Source: Lewinellaceae bacterium
GTDB taxonomy: Bacteria > Bacteroidota > Bacteroidia > Chitinophagales > Saprospiraceae
Direction of reading: 5' to 3'
Assembly: GCA_020636275.1 (NCBI GenBank)
Contig: JACJYD010000006.1
Coordinates: 124,001 to 188,000 of the forward strand
Length of the DNA: 64,000 nucleotides
A model generated the notes under the pieces. It saw nothing but the letters and a program-made list of their open reading frames with translations. It did no database searches and was not told where the DNA came from. Numbering within the stretch: the stretch's first letter is position 1; every line of letters starts with the position of its first letter. Made by a program: the position numbers and the translations under genes. This document shows positions 36,842 through 47,500 of the stretch, in pieces.

Positions 36842-39800
36842 CTACCGGGCCAGTAATACATCGCCTTTATACCACTCCTCGGTCCCATCCCGCAAAATGA
36901 TCCTGGCCTGCCATACAAAAATATGGGTATTCAGGGGCCGGTTCTCAAAGGTTCCGTCCCATCCGTAAGCAGGGTCATTTGGCGGAAAGTTCTCGGCCTG
37001 GTATACGAGATTGCCCCAGCGGTCAAAGATCTGCAGGAGTTGGATCTGCGACACCTCCGGCCCGCACTGCGGAAAGAAGATGTCATTCTCCCCGTCTCCA
37101 TTGGGTGAAAAGGCATTGCCCAGGTACAGGTTGCCCGCTTTTTCTACAAAAACCGTCATGTGGTCGCTGGCGATACACCCATTTTCATCTTGTATGTCGA
37201 TCGCAAACGTAGTGGTATGGAGGGGCTGCGCTTCGAATGCCAGACATTCCGGACAATCCGGATCGGACCAGGGCAACCAATCCACCGAGCTAAGGGTCGA
37301 ATCCGGCACATTCGGAATGGCCTCGATCCAGGCTGTTTCGCCCAGTTGAATGTATTGATCAGGGCCCAGATCAACGCTCAGTTGATTGGGATTCGGAAGA
37401 AAGACCAGGGTGTCGAACCGGCAGCCATTGGTATCTTCTACGGAGATGGAATAGGTGCCTGCAGCCAGATAATTGAATTGGGTATATGGGTAAAAAGCAC
37501 TCCCCTCAAAGGAATACTGAAATGGCTCCATTCCTCCCAGCACGGTATCGATCCAGATCCCCCCGTCCCGGTCCTCAAAACAACTGGGCAGGATCAATTC
37601 CAGGTTCAGGCCTACGATGGGAAAGGCCTCGGCAAATACCTCAACGCTCGTGCTGCTCAAACACCCATTCTGACCGTTGACCACAGTGAGCGTATAGATC
37701 CCGGGCTGAGATACGATGGGAAAAAGGGTGTTATCCTGTTCGATCGGGTCGCCGGACTGGCTGGTCCAGGTGTATGTAAAAACAGGTCCTACCGAGGAAC
37801 CGCTGCCGTCGAGTCCAACGGTTGCCACTTCGCAATCAAATGCGCCGTCGGCCTGTGCCTGTGCCTGTGGAGCCAGGGTATCCTGAAAGACGGTGACCGA
37901 GTCGAGGGCGATACAGCCGTTTTCCAGATCTACTACCTCCAGCAAATAGGTTCCAACCTGTCCGACAGAAGGCGTCAGGCTAAGGCTGTCCAATATGGGG
38001 CCGGGGCCGGTCCAAACCACCTCCAGGACGCCGGAAGCGGTCGTCCCGGAAGCATCCAGCAATACGCTGGTTTGTATACAGGTAAGCGTATCGGGCGAAA
38101 GGAGCTGGATCTGTGGCGGGTTCAAATTCTCATTCACCGAAATAAAAGTGGTATCCAGGCATCCATTTATCTGGTTCTGAACGATTAGTGAATAAATCCC
38201 TCCTTCAAGCGCCTCAATGGCGTCCTGTGTGGGGTCTCCCTGGATCTGCCCGCCCTGGGTTTGCCAGGTAAAATCGAGCAAACCCGCAGGCTGGGACAAG
38301 AGGCCCGACAACGGAACGGTTGCTTGCGTACAAGTAATGACCGGAGGGATCATTGTTTCAATAATAGCCTGTGGCGATGCGGTATCGGCCACTATGAGTA
38401 CCTCGTCCGTAGTCACACAGGAATTGGTCGTGTCCACCACCTGCAGGGTGTAAATCCCCGGCTGGTCAATGATTGGAAACAGGGTATTGGCGCCCCCGGA
38501 AATAACAACTCCGGGCGGAGGCGTCCAGGAATAAGTATAGGCCAAGCCCTGGGAAGAACCGGCTCCATTCAGTTGGACCACCGGAGCAAAACAGGTGAGT
38601 GAGGTATCCGGACCTGCATCGGCAACGGGATGTTGCACCTCTTCTTCCAACACCAGGAAAACGGAATCCTTGCATTGATTCGCAGTATTTTGCACCACTA
38701 ATTGATAGATCCCGGGCAAATCGACCCAGGCAATGGGCTCATCCGTAGCGCCCATAAAATTCCCGTCGAACGTGCTCCACGAAAAGGTCAGTTCCCCTGA
38801 CGGCAGGGAGCTTGAACCATCGAGCCCGACCTGCGTCTGCAAACAGGTAAGCGGATCCGGCGGTAAAATGATCGCTTCGGGCGCCAGGGTATCTGCAGCT
38901 ACAAAGAGCGAATCGAAAGCCGAACAACCGGTTAGGGTATCCGTCACTTCGAATTGGTAGGTGCCCGGACAATCGATACTCACCGAATTGAGGGTCGGAT
39001 CGCTCTGGATGCATCCATCGGTGGTGGTCCAGAACAAGGTGAAATTTCCTCCCGCGCCGGGGCTCCCGTTCAGGGTGAGCGAGGTGATCCCGCAAGTAAG
39101 CGAGGTATCCGGCCCCGCCTGAACTGGAGGTGGATCCGTAAATTGAAGCAAGGCGCCGCAGGCCTGGCTCGAACAACCGGTATTTTCGTTGATCACCCGA
39201 AGGCAATACGTGCCGGGTTGTGTGGCCGTCCAGGATCCCAGACCCGTTGCCAGCGGCGCGTTGTTGAGGGTCCATTGATAGGTAATATCTGCCCCCAGCG
39301 AGGATCCCTGGCTGGTGATCAGAACCGATGTATTGGTACAGGTCAACGTGTCGGGGATCTGTATGGCGGCCACGGGGGGCAAGGTATCGTACAACACAGC
39401 TACGCTGTCGATCCCCACACAACCGGTCAGGGCGCTCGCAGCCGTCAGATAATATACACCCGGGCAATATACGGTCGGGCTGGTCGTCGTCCCTCCGGAA
39501 AGGATACATGCCGGCCCTCCTGCCGCCGTCCAGGAATAAGAAAGGGTGCTGTCCGGAACGGCCTGCAAAACGACCTGGTCGTTGTCGCAGGTCAGAAATC
39601 CGTTGGGACCGGCGTCAACAGGCGGTGGGGCGGTGTTTTCCAACACCCATATAGCTTCCGTACAGGTAAACAGTGTGCTCGTATCCGTGATGGTCAGCAC
39701 ATATTGTCCCGGTGCATCGACACAGGGAAAAAGCGTGGTCTCTCCACCGCAGAGATGTCCGGAAACGGCCTGCCAGGCATACATGAATTCCGGTCCGACA

Positions 39801-42800
39801 GACGATCCGGTCCCGTCCAGGGAAATGGCCGTCACATCGCAGGTCAGCGTGTCGGGCTGAGCGATCGCACAATCGGGATAACAGGCCTCGGGAGCAAACA
39901 ATTCGATCTGAACAGCCACCGGACAAAAATTGGTAGTATCGATGACCAGTCCGGTGAGTTGCACCAGCGAATCGCTCCAGGCCACCTCTACCAGGGGCTG
40001 CGCCGGGTCGCTCAAAAAGGTTCCCCCGGTCACGATCCATTGGTAGGAATAAGGCTGGTTTTCCGAACAGGTATCCCCCGTAATAAAGCTGGTTGCCCCG
40101 CAGGGAATCTGGATCGTCTCCGCTACACAGGGCGTCGGTGTATCTCCGTCGAGCGTGATCAGGACGGCATCGGTCGAGGCACAGCCGTTTAGCGTATCGG
40201 TAACCTGCAAGTCGTATAATCCCGGCGCCCCGATCAATGGAAACAGGCTGTCCACCCCGGAAATAATAAACCCGCCCCCATCGCTGGACCATTCATAAAT
40301 ATAGTGATCGCCCTGAGTGGAGCCCGATCCGTCGAGGTAAAAATTATTGCTGATGGTCGAACAATCGATGGTCTGATCCGGGCCGGCATCGGCCTGCGGG
40401 AAGGCTACGTCAAAATAGACCACTACGGTATCACAGGTGGAGATATTGACGGAAGTATTGGTTACGCAAAACAAGAAAGTACCGTCGGTCACCACCGGAG
40501 ATAGCGTATTTTCTCCACTGAAAACCGTACCCGTACCTCCGATCGGGGTCCATAAATATTCGATATTGATCCCCGTCGAAGTACCCTGGCTGGCATTCAG
40601 GGTATCGAAGGGCAGGTTGTAGCAATTGACCAGGCCGTCGGGGCCGCCGTTGGCTATGGGCTGACAGGCCGCCGTATCGAGCACCACCAGGGCCGAATCC
40701 TGTACGATGCAATTGTTGACCGTATCGTTGACCGTGAGCGTATACCAGCCGGGCTCATCTACGATGATGGCCAATTGGCCGGATCCGGAAAGGATATTCC
40801 CCGAAGACGTGCTCCAGGAAAGCTCATATTCCGGCAACACCGGCTGAACTGTTCCCTGCAGGAATGCCTGCCCGGAAAGGCAATTCAGTTCTTCATTCGG
40901 GCCCGCATCGACAAGCGGGAATCCAGGCCCCTGAAATACCTCCACACAGGCGGTGTCCCGGCAGAAGTTAAATCCGTTTTCCACGACCAGACAATATACC
41001 CCGGCATTTCCAACCGACAATTGGTTGGTTTGTCCGATCACATTTCCCTGCGCATCGAGCCAGGCATATTCAATAAACGGACCTGCGGTGGAACCGCTCC
41101 CATCCAGCAGGATCGCCGGATTGGAACAGGTGAGGGTACCGCCCGGCCCGACCACCGCAACCGGAAAATCTTCTTCCTGTTCGATAAAAACCGAATCCAC
41201 GCTGGTGCACCCGTTCTGGATATTGGTTACATATAAATAATAGGTTCCACCGGTATGGATCTCCGGGGAGAGCTGGGCACTGATCGAATCGCCATTGGGG
41301 CCGATCCACAAATAGGTAAATTCCGGCCCCAGCGAGGTATTGTCGGGATTGCCCAGGGACCAGGATTTCAAATTGCAGTTGAGCGTGACCGTAGGGCCGG
41401 CATCCGCCATGGGCGGCTCCACATCCTGAACGATCGTTACCGAATCCGTCGCTTCGCAAAAATTGACCGGGTCGGTTACCGTCAAAAGGTAGGTTCCCGG
41501 GGCATCGACTTCCGGATCAGGTAATGTGGGAGGGCCAACGAGATTGCCGTCCAGGGTTTCCCAGGAAAATTCCAGCATCCCGGAATTACTGCTTCCCGAA
41601 CCGTCGAGGTTGAGTTGGACGATCAAACAGGTCAGGGTATCCGGCGCTCCGGCATCTGCCAGGGGAGCAACCGTGTCCTGAACGATCAGCACGCTATCCA
41701 CAGCCATACAACCATTTTCGAGGTCGGTGGCATTCAAAAAATACCATCCCGCCTGGTCCACTTCCACCTGCAGGCTATCTGTCCAGGGGAGAGAAACGCC
41801 CTGGGGGTCGACCCATTCAAAGGCGAAATTGCCGTCCTGATAAGTTGCGCTGCCATCCAGGAGGGCCAGAATGTCCTGGCAGTTCAAGGTGGACCCCGGA
41901 CCTGCATCCACAAAGGGCGCCAGAAAATTGCCCTGCACCAGCACAAAAGAACTGTCCGTGCAGCCGTTTTGAAGCCGGGTGACGACCAATGCGTATTCGC
42001 CCGGCTGTTGCACCCAAACCGAATCGGATACCGCACCGGGCAGGATACCGCCCGCCGGACCGAACCACTGCAACGCAAATCCCACTCCGCTATCCGACCC
42101 TGTGCCGTCGAGTAACACGCTGTCCACCACACAGGTAAGCGGATCAGCGGGCAATACAACCGCCACCGGAGGAAGGGTATCGGCTATTACCTCGACGGTA
42201 TCGAGGGCAGGGCAAAAATATTCCATCACCAACAACTCGTACTCGCCAGGGCCAAGCGCCGTGGCCTGATTCCCATCCAAAGGAGGATCCAAGGCCCCCG
42301 ACAGGGCCGTCCATTGATAGGTAACACCGGCGCCGGAGCTGGATGCCGAACCGTCCAGTACGACCGCTTGCTGCGAACAGGTAAGCGTATCCGGAATGGC
42401 GATGATCGCCTGGGGATCCAGCACGGTCAGATCGAGGAAGACGGTGCTGTCGCAACCCGGCTGCGACTGCAGCAGGACGGAATAGGCGCCGGTTTCAGAA
42501 AAAAGACTGTCGCCTACGGCATAATTTTCACCCTGGCAGATCGTATCGACCAGAAATGTTTCGATCTCATCCAGTACCGTCAGGTCCAGAAATACCAGAC
42601 TGTCGCATCCATGCATATTTTCCAGGAGTGTGGTGTAATTGCCACTCGCAGCATAGAGGCTGTCGCCCACCGGAAAAGTTCCTCCAAAACAAACGGTCTC
42701 AATGAGGAAGACGGAATCGGGGGCCAGCACGGTAAGGTCCAGATTGACCACGCTATCGCATTGGAAGGCGTTCTGCAAAACCAGGGTATACTGCCCCGGT

Positions 42801-43846
42801 TCGTTGAGGAGGCTGTCGCCGACCTGGAAGAATTCATCCGCACAAATGGTTTCGGACAGAAAGACCGGCGCAGGTGGCGGCACGATTTGGATCTCCACAC
42901 AAATATTGGTCAGGTCGCCGCAAAACCAGGGGGCTGCCCCGGTGAGGTTATTCTCCAATTCGCCGACGGTTAGTACGCCATCGGGTGCTGGGATGTTCAG
43001 CGAATCGGTCAGCAGGTAGGAAAGCCCGCAAACGGTGTACGTACCGGGGGCGTATCCCGTCAGGTCCGGCGCCGTATCGATCAGGAGAATGGTCCCCGAC
43101 GTGTCGCTCACCGTGAAAAGGTATCCATACTCGGCGGGACTGGGGTAAATTGGACCGTAGTCTGCCTGCCAGTCGATCAACAGGCTGCTGTCGCCCTGGC
43201 AAACGGCAAAATCGGAGACATTCAGCACCCCTCCGTCGGCGTCGCAGCACAACAAACCGGAGTTGTCGCACAGGATCACCTCGAAGTTGAGGATCTCGCC
43301 CGAATAGGGCGAAGGCTGGTTGTCGATCTGCAGGCACCAGGTCCCATTTACCGGGCCGGTATTGAACGACTCCAGGCAGTTCCCTCCTACGGGGTGGTAG
43401 CTGCCGTTGAAAATGGCGGCGAAGGGCCAGCTTTGGTTGTTGGTCCACATCGCCTGAAAGGGATTGCCGTTAATGGTATCGGGCGCCGGAACATTGGCAC
43501 AGGGAATGAACAGGACATTCCACAGCACGTTATTGGTCGTTCCGAAGTAATTGGTGTTGTATCCCACCAGCGGCACTACTTGTCCAGCCGGAGAAATGAG
43601 GGACAATTCCAGGTCCCAAATGTGTTGGTGGGTAAATACGATCGAAACCCCGCAGATCCCTTGGCTGGGATCGGCCAGGTCGTCGTTGAGCGCATCCGTG
43701 ATATCGTAACAGATCTGCCCCGTAAAATTGGGCCCGAATGCAGCCGGACAATTGCTGTTGTCGTCACAATCGCAGTTCTGGGCAGTTCCCGGCAGGGAAA
43801 AGAGGAGCAAAAAAAAGAATATGTTCAGCGGGATAAAAAGACGCAT
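36842..43846 (-). CDS. Array gene E: giant secreted protein with P-domain-like head and about 19 Ig/PKD-like repeats, T9SS type B
   Basis: 2334 residues. The signal peptide ends near residue 22 (PGTAQ). The head (about 25-200) resembles a convertase P domain (IWDLELSLISPAG, then NGTWCLQIDNQ), with no protease attached. A Cys domain follows (about 200-325) that looks like a distant relative of the module in A-D (CCDADGGVLN ... YTVCGLSYL). Next are three repeats of about 50 residues with VGDSL and GCDS, and about nineteen repeats of 80-90 residues with the pattern DAGPDxxLTC, LDGSGSS, YxW, PGxYxLxV. A SprB-like repeat (GGMEPFQYSFEG) precedes the type B sorting domain (NAFSPNGDGENDIFFP, FDRWGNLVYQA). 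The sequence is not part of the A-D core and has its own codon pattern. An extracellular adhesive or structural role is inferred. Confidence 0.9.
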   Translation of the reverse strand: MRLFIPLNIFFFLLLFSLPGTAQNCDCDDNSNCPAAFGPNFTGQICYDITDALNDDLADPSQGICGVSIVFTHQHIWDLELSLISPAGQVVPLVGYNTNYFGTTNNVLWNVLFIPCANVPAPDTINGNPFQAMWTNNQSWPFAAIFNGSYHPVGGNCLESFNTGPVNGTWCLQIDNQPSPYSGEILNFEVILCDNSGLLCCDADGGVLNVSDFAVCQGDSSLLIDWQADYGPIYPSPAEYGYLFTVSDTSGTILLIDTAPDLTGYAPGTYTVCGLSYLLTDSLNIPAPDGVLTVGELENNLTGAAPWFCGDLTNICVEIQIVPPPAPVFLSETICADEFFQVGDSLLNEPGQYTLVLQNAFQCDSVVNLDLTVLAPDSVFLIETVCFGGTFPVGDSLYAASGNYTTLLENMHGCDSLVFLDLTVLDEIETFLVDTICQGENYAVGDSLFSETGAYSVLLQSQPGCDSTVFLDLTVLDPQAIIAIPDTLTCSQQAVVLDGSASSSGAGVTYQWTALSGALDPPLDGNQATALGPGEYELLVMEYFCPALDTVEVIADTLPPVAVVLPADPLTCVVDSVLLDGTGSDSGVGFALQWFGPAGGILPGAVSDSVWVQQPGEYALVVTRLQNGCTDSSFVLVQGNFLAPFVDAGPGSTLNCQDILALLDGSATYQDGNFAFEWVDPQGVSLPWTDSLQVEVDQAGWYFLNATDLENGCMAVDSVLIVQDTVAPLADAGAPDTLTCLIVQLNLDGSGSSNSGMLEFSWETLDGNLVGPPTLPDPEVDAPGTYLLTVTDPVNFCEATDSVTIVQDVEPPMADAGPTVTLNCNLKSWSLGNPDNTSLGPEFTYLWIGPNGDSISAQLSPEIHTGGTYYLYVTNIQNGCTSVDSVFIEQEEDFPVAVVGPGGTLTCSNPAILLDGSGSTAGPFIEYAWLDAQGNVIGQTNQLSVGNAGVYCLVVENGFNFCRDTACVEVFQGPGFPLVDAGPNEELNCLSGQAFLQGTVQPVLPEYELSWSTSSGNILSGSGQLAIIVDEPGWYTLTVNDTVNNCIVQDSALVVLDTAACQPIANGGPDGLVNCYNLPFDTLNASQGTSTGINIEYLWTPIGGTGTVFSGENTLSPVVTDGTFLFCVTNTSVNISTCDTVVVYFDVAFPQADAGPDQTIDCSTISNNFYLDGSGSTQGDHYIYEWSSDGGGFIISGVDSLFPLIGAPGLYDLQVTDTLNGCASTDAVLITLDGDTPTPCVAETIQIPCGATSFITGDTCSENQPYSYQWIVTGGTFLSDPAQPLVEVAWSDSLVQLTGLVIDTTNFCPVAVQIELFAPEACYPDCAIAQPDTLTCDVTAISLDGTGSSVGPEFMYAWQAVSGHLCGGETTLFPCVDAPGQYVLTITDTSTLFTCTEAIWVLENTAPPPVDAGPNGFLTCDNDQVVLQAVPDSTLSYSWTAAGGPACILSGGTTTSPTVYCPGVYYLTAASALTGCVGIDSVAVLYDTLPPVAAIQIPDTLTCTNTSVLITSQGSSLGADITYQWTLNNAPLATGLGSWTATQPGTYCLRVINENTGCSSQACGALLQFTDPPPVQAGPDTSLTCGITSLTLNGSPGAGGNFTLFWTTTDGCIQSDPTLNSVSIDCPGTYQFEVTDTLTGCSAFDSLFVAADTLAPEAIILPPDPLTCLQTQVGLDGSSSLPSGELTFSWSTFDGNFMGATDEPIAWVDLPGIYQLVVQNTANQCKDSVFLVLEEEVQHPVADAGPDTSLTCFAPVVQLNGAGSSQGLAYTYSWTPPPGVVISGGANTLFPIIDQPGIYTLQVVDTTNSCVTTDEVLIVADTASPQAIIETMIPPVITCTQATVPLSGLLSQPAGLLDFTWQTQGGQIQGDPTQDAIEALEGGIYSLIVQNQINGCLDTTFISVNENLNPPQIQLLSPDTLTCIQTSVLLDASGTTASGVLEVVWTGPGPILDSLSLTPSVGQVGTYLLEVVDLENGCIALDSVTVFQDTLAPQAQAQADGAFDCEVATVGLDGSGSSVGPVFTYTWTSQSGDPIEQDNTLFPIVSQPGIYTLTVVNGQNGCLSSTSVEVFAEAFPIVGLNLELILPSCFEDRDGGIWIDTVLGGMEPFQYSFEGSAFYPYTQFNYLAAGTYSISVEDTNGCRFDTLVFLPNPNQLSVDLGPDQYIQLGETAWIEAIPNVPDSTLSSVDWLPWSDPDCPECLAFEAQPLHTTTFAIDIQDENGCIASDHMTVFVEKAGNLYLGNAFSPNGDGENDIFFPQCGPEVSQIQLLQIFDRWGNLVYQAENFPPNDPAYGWDGTFENRPLNTHIFVWQARIILRDGTEEWYKGDVLLAR

Positions 43847-43884
43847 AAAGGCGTTCCTTGGAAATAATCGGTTTATGGAACTTG

Positions 43885-43934
43885 GTAATAATTAAATCGA
43901 TGGGTGCCTTCGACACCCATCGATTCAATTATTT
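43885..43934. terminator. Hairpin between the TonB_C-domain gene and gene E
   Basis: AATCGATGGGTG (43895-43906) pairs perfectly with CACCCATCGATT (43914-43925), and AT-rich flanks extend the stem. It lies about 50 bases after the stop of the TonB_C-domain gene on the minus strand. Confidence 0.6.
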
Positions 43935-43980
43935 TCCGTACGAAATTACATGAAAACAACGGCAAATGCCAGTTTAGGGG

Positions 43981-44457
43981 TCAATGGACGGAAAATTTTA
44001 TCGGCAACTGGTACTCCACCCGGACAGGGGTTCCACGCTGCGTGCCGGGGATCCATTTCGGCATCATCTCAATGACCCGCAAGCCTTCCTGCCCACATCC
44101 ACCCCCAATATCTCTTACTATCTTCAAATTGGAGAGGGCCCCATCCTTTTCCACAATAAACCCGATGATCACGGTACCGGATATCGAGTTGTTCCGGGCT
44201 TCCTCCGGATATTGGATATTGCTGTACACGAATTCCACCAATTTCCGCATGGAACAATCCTCCTTTTCCTCCTTGGTTCCCAGCTCCTCACACCCCGGAA
44301 ACCGGGGCATCACCTCCACGATCTTGTACACATCCGTCCCCGTTTCGAAGAATAAGGGTTCCGCCGGTTCGGGTACCGAACTGGTATCTACAGGCTCCTG
44401 CCCCGGCAATTGGCTCATGCCGAATAAACAGATCGCTATGGTCAAATATAACTTCAT
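43981..44457 (-). CDS. Small secreted TonB_C-domain protein
   Basis: 158 residues. A signal peptide is visible at 1-20 (ending LPGQ), then a short linker rich in Pro and Glu, a segment VEVMPRFPGCE (48-57) often found before TonB C-terminal domains in Bacteroidota, and a TonB_C-like fold at about 72-158 (FVYSNIQYPEEARNNSISG, VIIGFIVEKDG, PKWIPGTQRGTPVRVEYQLP). A classical TonB would have an uncleaved N-terminal membrane anchor and a long Pro-rich spacer. Here the N-terminus looks cleavable, so the product is more likely a free or lipid-independent periplasmic protein. It sits between giants E and F on the same strand, with hairpins on both sides. Whether it energises transport or has a structural role is unknown. 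Confidence 0.8.
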   Translation of the reverse strand: MKLYLTIAICLFGMSQLPGQEPVDTSSVPEPAEPLFFETGTDVYKIVEVMPRFPGCEELGTKEEKEDCSMRKLVEFVYSNIQYPEEARNNSISGTVIIGFIVEKDGALSNLKIVRDIGGGCGQEGLRVIEMMPKWIPGTQRGTPVRVEYQLPIKFSVH

Positions 44458-44505
44458 GATATGTTTATAGTTTAGACACCACTTATGGGTCTTTTCTATT
44501 TAACC

Positions 44506-44568
44506 CAAGTTGCGATAAATGCATCTCAAACTATTTCAAATGTGTCAGAGGCGATTTATCGCAACTTG
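44506..44568. terminator. Long inverted repeat after gene F
   Basis: A perfect 15-bp inverted repeat (44506-44520 with 44554-44568) with a 33-base loop begins two bases after the stop of gene F on the minus strand. It also lies just upstream of the TonB_C-domain gene start (44457). There is no T run, so it may terminate transcription, stabilise the mRNA end or be regulatory. Confidence 0.5.
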
Positions 44569-44570
44569 AA

Positions 44571-47500
44571 TTATTTAACTAACGAAACATCTCCCTTGTA
44601 AATTTCCACACGCCCATCGATAAATTCCACTTCAGCAAACCAGGTGAATACCGCCGGATCCACTGCCTTCCCACGGTGGGTTCCGTCCCAGCCGTAGACC
44701 GGGTCGTTGGGTGGGATGTTGTATTGCTCCAGCACCGTTTCCCCCCAGCGATTGAACACCAGGAAGCTCTTGATCTTGGCCACTTCAACCCCGCCGAACA
44801 GCAGGAATACATCGTTCTCTCCATCGCCGTTGGGCGAGAAGACGTTGGGGGCGTAGATCCCCTTGTCTTTCCGCACCACGATCGTCAGGGCGTCGGAATC
44901 GGAGCAGCCGTTGCTCTCGATCGTCACGCTGAAGGTGGTGGTCTGCAAGGGCATCGTCATCGTACGGAAACAAGTATCGCAATCCAGCAAACCGGCCGGC
45001 GACCACATAATGGTGTCGATGTCGGATGGATCGAGATTGACCAGGGCTTCCAGTTCGGCCGATTCGCCCAGGCGAATGATGTTGTCGCCTTCCAGGTAAG
45101 CCACAAGGGTCACGTTGATCTCCTGGGGCTGCTGAATGTCGATAATGATGGCCGGGTCGGTCTGGCAACCGCTGGCGTCTTCCACCACCAGGGTATACGT
45201 GTCGGGCGCCAGGTTGACAAATTGCGTATTGCCGCTGAAGGGGCCTCCGTTTATCGAGATCAGGTACGGGGGCGTACCGCCGCTGATGGAGTCGATGAAG
45301 ATGGCTCCGTCGTTTTCTCCGTAACAACTGATCGGGGTCAGGGAAATGGAGGGGTAGGGTTCTTCCTGACTGCTGGTCAACACCACCACATCGGAAGCGC
45401 TACAGCCGGTCTGGTTATTGGTCACCGTAAGGGTATACGTGCCGGGTACGCTGATCTGCGGATGAAGCACATCGGCCTGGCCGGGGAAAACGCCGCTCGC
45501 CGCCGTCCATTTATAGGTAATGCCCGCGCCGGTGGAGGAATTGCCCCCCAGGCTCAGTTGCGGTTCGTCACAGGTCAGGACATCGTCGGGACCGGCATCG
45601 GCAATCGGTAGCGGATGGATGATCACCTGCACCTCCGTATAATCGACCGGACAGGGCGCATTCGGGGTGACCGTATACCGGAACCGGTAGGTTTGCGGGG
45701 CCTGACCGGCCGTGCTAAAGGTACCGTTGGCGGCATTGAAGGCTCCACCGGATGACGGGATTGTGGACGTCTCGGTCCATACCCCTCCCGGGTCGGCGCC
45801 CACGAGCATATTATTCAGGTTGAATGTCTGGGCTACTCCCTGACACAGTTCCGCCGGTACGCCGGAAGTACCCGAAGTAAGGGCATCCGAAATGGTAACC
45901 GGGAAGGAATTTTCGAGCGGACAGCCCTGCGGGGGCGGGTTGCTCAACGTGAAGGTCACGGTGTATTGACCGGGATCGGCACCGGTAGCGTCCAGGATCG
46001 CCCCGTTGATCTGCGGATAATTCACGGCACCCACCGGACCGGAGGTCACCACGTAGGTGCCGGGGTTTATTTCCACTTGCAATAATCCCATATTCAAGGC
46101 ATTGCCCTCGTTGCAAAGCGGTGCTGCCGGAAGGAAATCCAGAACCGGGCATACGCAATTTTCCACCGTCACTTCCACGGTATAACTTACGTTTTGACAG
46201 GGAGGCAAGGCGCTGTTGGTCGTATAGGTGAAGGTGTACTGCCCTGGAACCGCTCCGTCGAAATTCAAGGACGGGAAGGTTCCGCTGACGAGCGCTCCAT
46301 CTGTATTTTGCCAAATACCACCCAGGTCGCCTGCTGTGACCAACGTACTGAAATTGAGCACGGTCGGATTGCCGCTGTCCGTGCTGTTGCAAATGGTCGC
46401 CGTAGGTGTGACGGTCGCCACCGGCGTAATGTTCACCGTGATGGTAGCCGTGGCATTGCTCGGTTGAGAACAACCGTTCTGATCGGTCACATCAAGAATA
46501 GTGACAGTCAGGGACGTGGTTGCGGTCGGGATCGTCAGCAGATCTCCGGTCTGGACACAGGTCAGGGTGCCGGACGTTCCGTCGCTTACCTGATAAGTAA
46601 TATCCACGCAATTGGTACTGCTGGTGATCTGGAGCGGCAAACTGGCCGCCTGGCCTTCGCATACCGTCGCATTGGCGGAAAAAGAAGCGGCCGGAAGCGC
46701 CGTAAAGACCACCGGAGTACCCGGAGCCACGGAAACGCAGGGATCATTGAGATCGATCACCCCATCTCCGTTCAGGTCATTGCCCACGATAGCCGAGATG
46801 TAGTAGGTCACCCCGGTTTGCATCGGGGGTATGAGACTGAATTCCGGGATGGTATTGTAAGCATATACCTCGGTTCCGAGCTGGGCGCCACTGCCGTTGT
46901 GGATCACGTAGAGGAGGATGTCCTCCGGATCGAGCGCTGCGCCCACGACGGGACCGACGGCTACCGGTTCATCGGCACACACCTGCACCGGAGTCAGATC
47001 CATCTGGCCGGCATCTGTCGTGCAAACGCATTCTACCTGCCCTTCGACGAGCAGAGGACCGCAACCGTTGGCGTCGTATACTTCAAAGGAATAACCCGTC
47101 AGGTTGGGAATGGGATCGGAGATAAATGAATCGCCGGTCAAGGTCCCGCCATAAAGTCCAGCAACCATATAGGGCATCTGTCCACCGGTAATGGTGAAGC
47201 TGACCGTAAAGGTGAAATCGAGCAGGTTGCACTGCTCCGCCACCGTATCTGCCAGAACGGGGTCGTCGTTGAAGGTGATCTGTACCTGGTCTCCCCCGAT
47301 ACAGCCGCTGTTGTCCTGGGTCCAGTCAAACACATAAACGCCGTATTGGTCGACGTCGATGGTCGTCGTGGATGAGAGGGGATCGCCGAAAACGACGTTA
47401 CCCGGACCACTCACCAGGGTCCATTCCCCGATCCCGACACTGGGCGTGGCATCCAGGGTGAACTGGAGCCCGCATTCAGCCTGGTCAGCACCGGCAAAAG

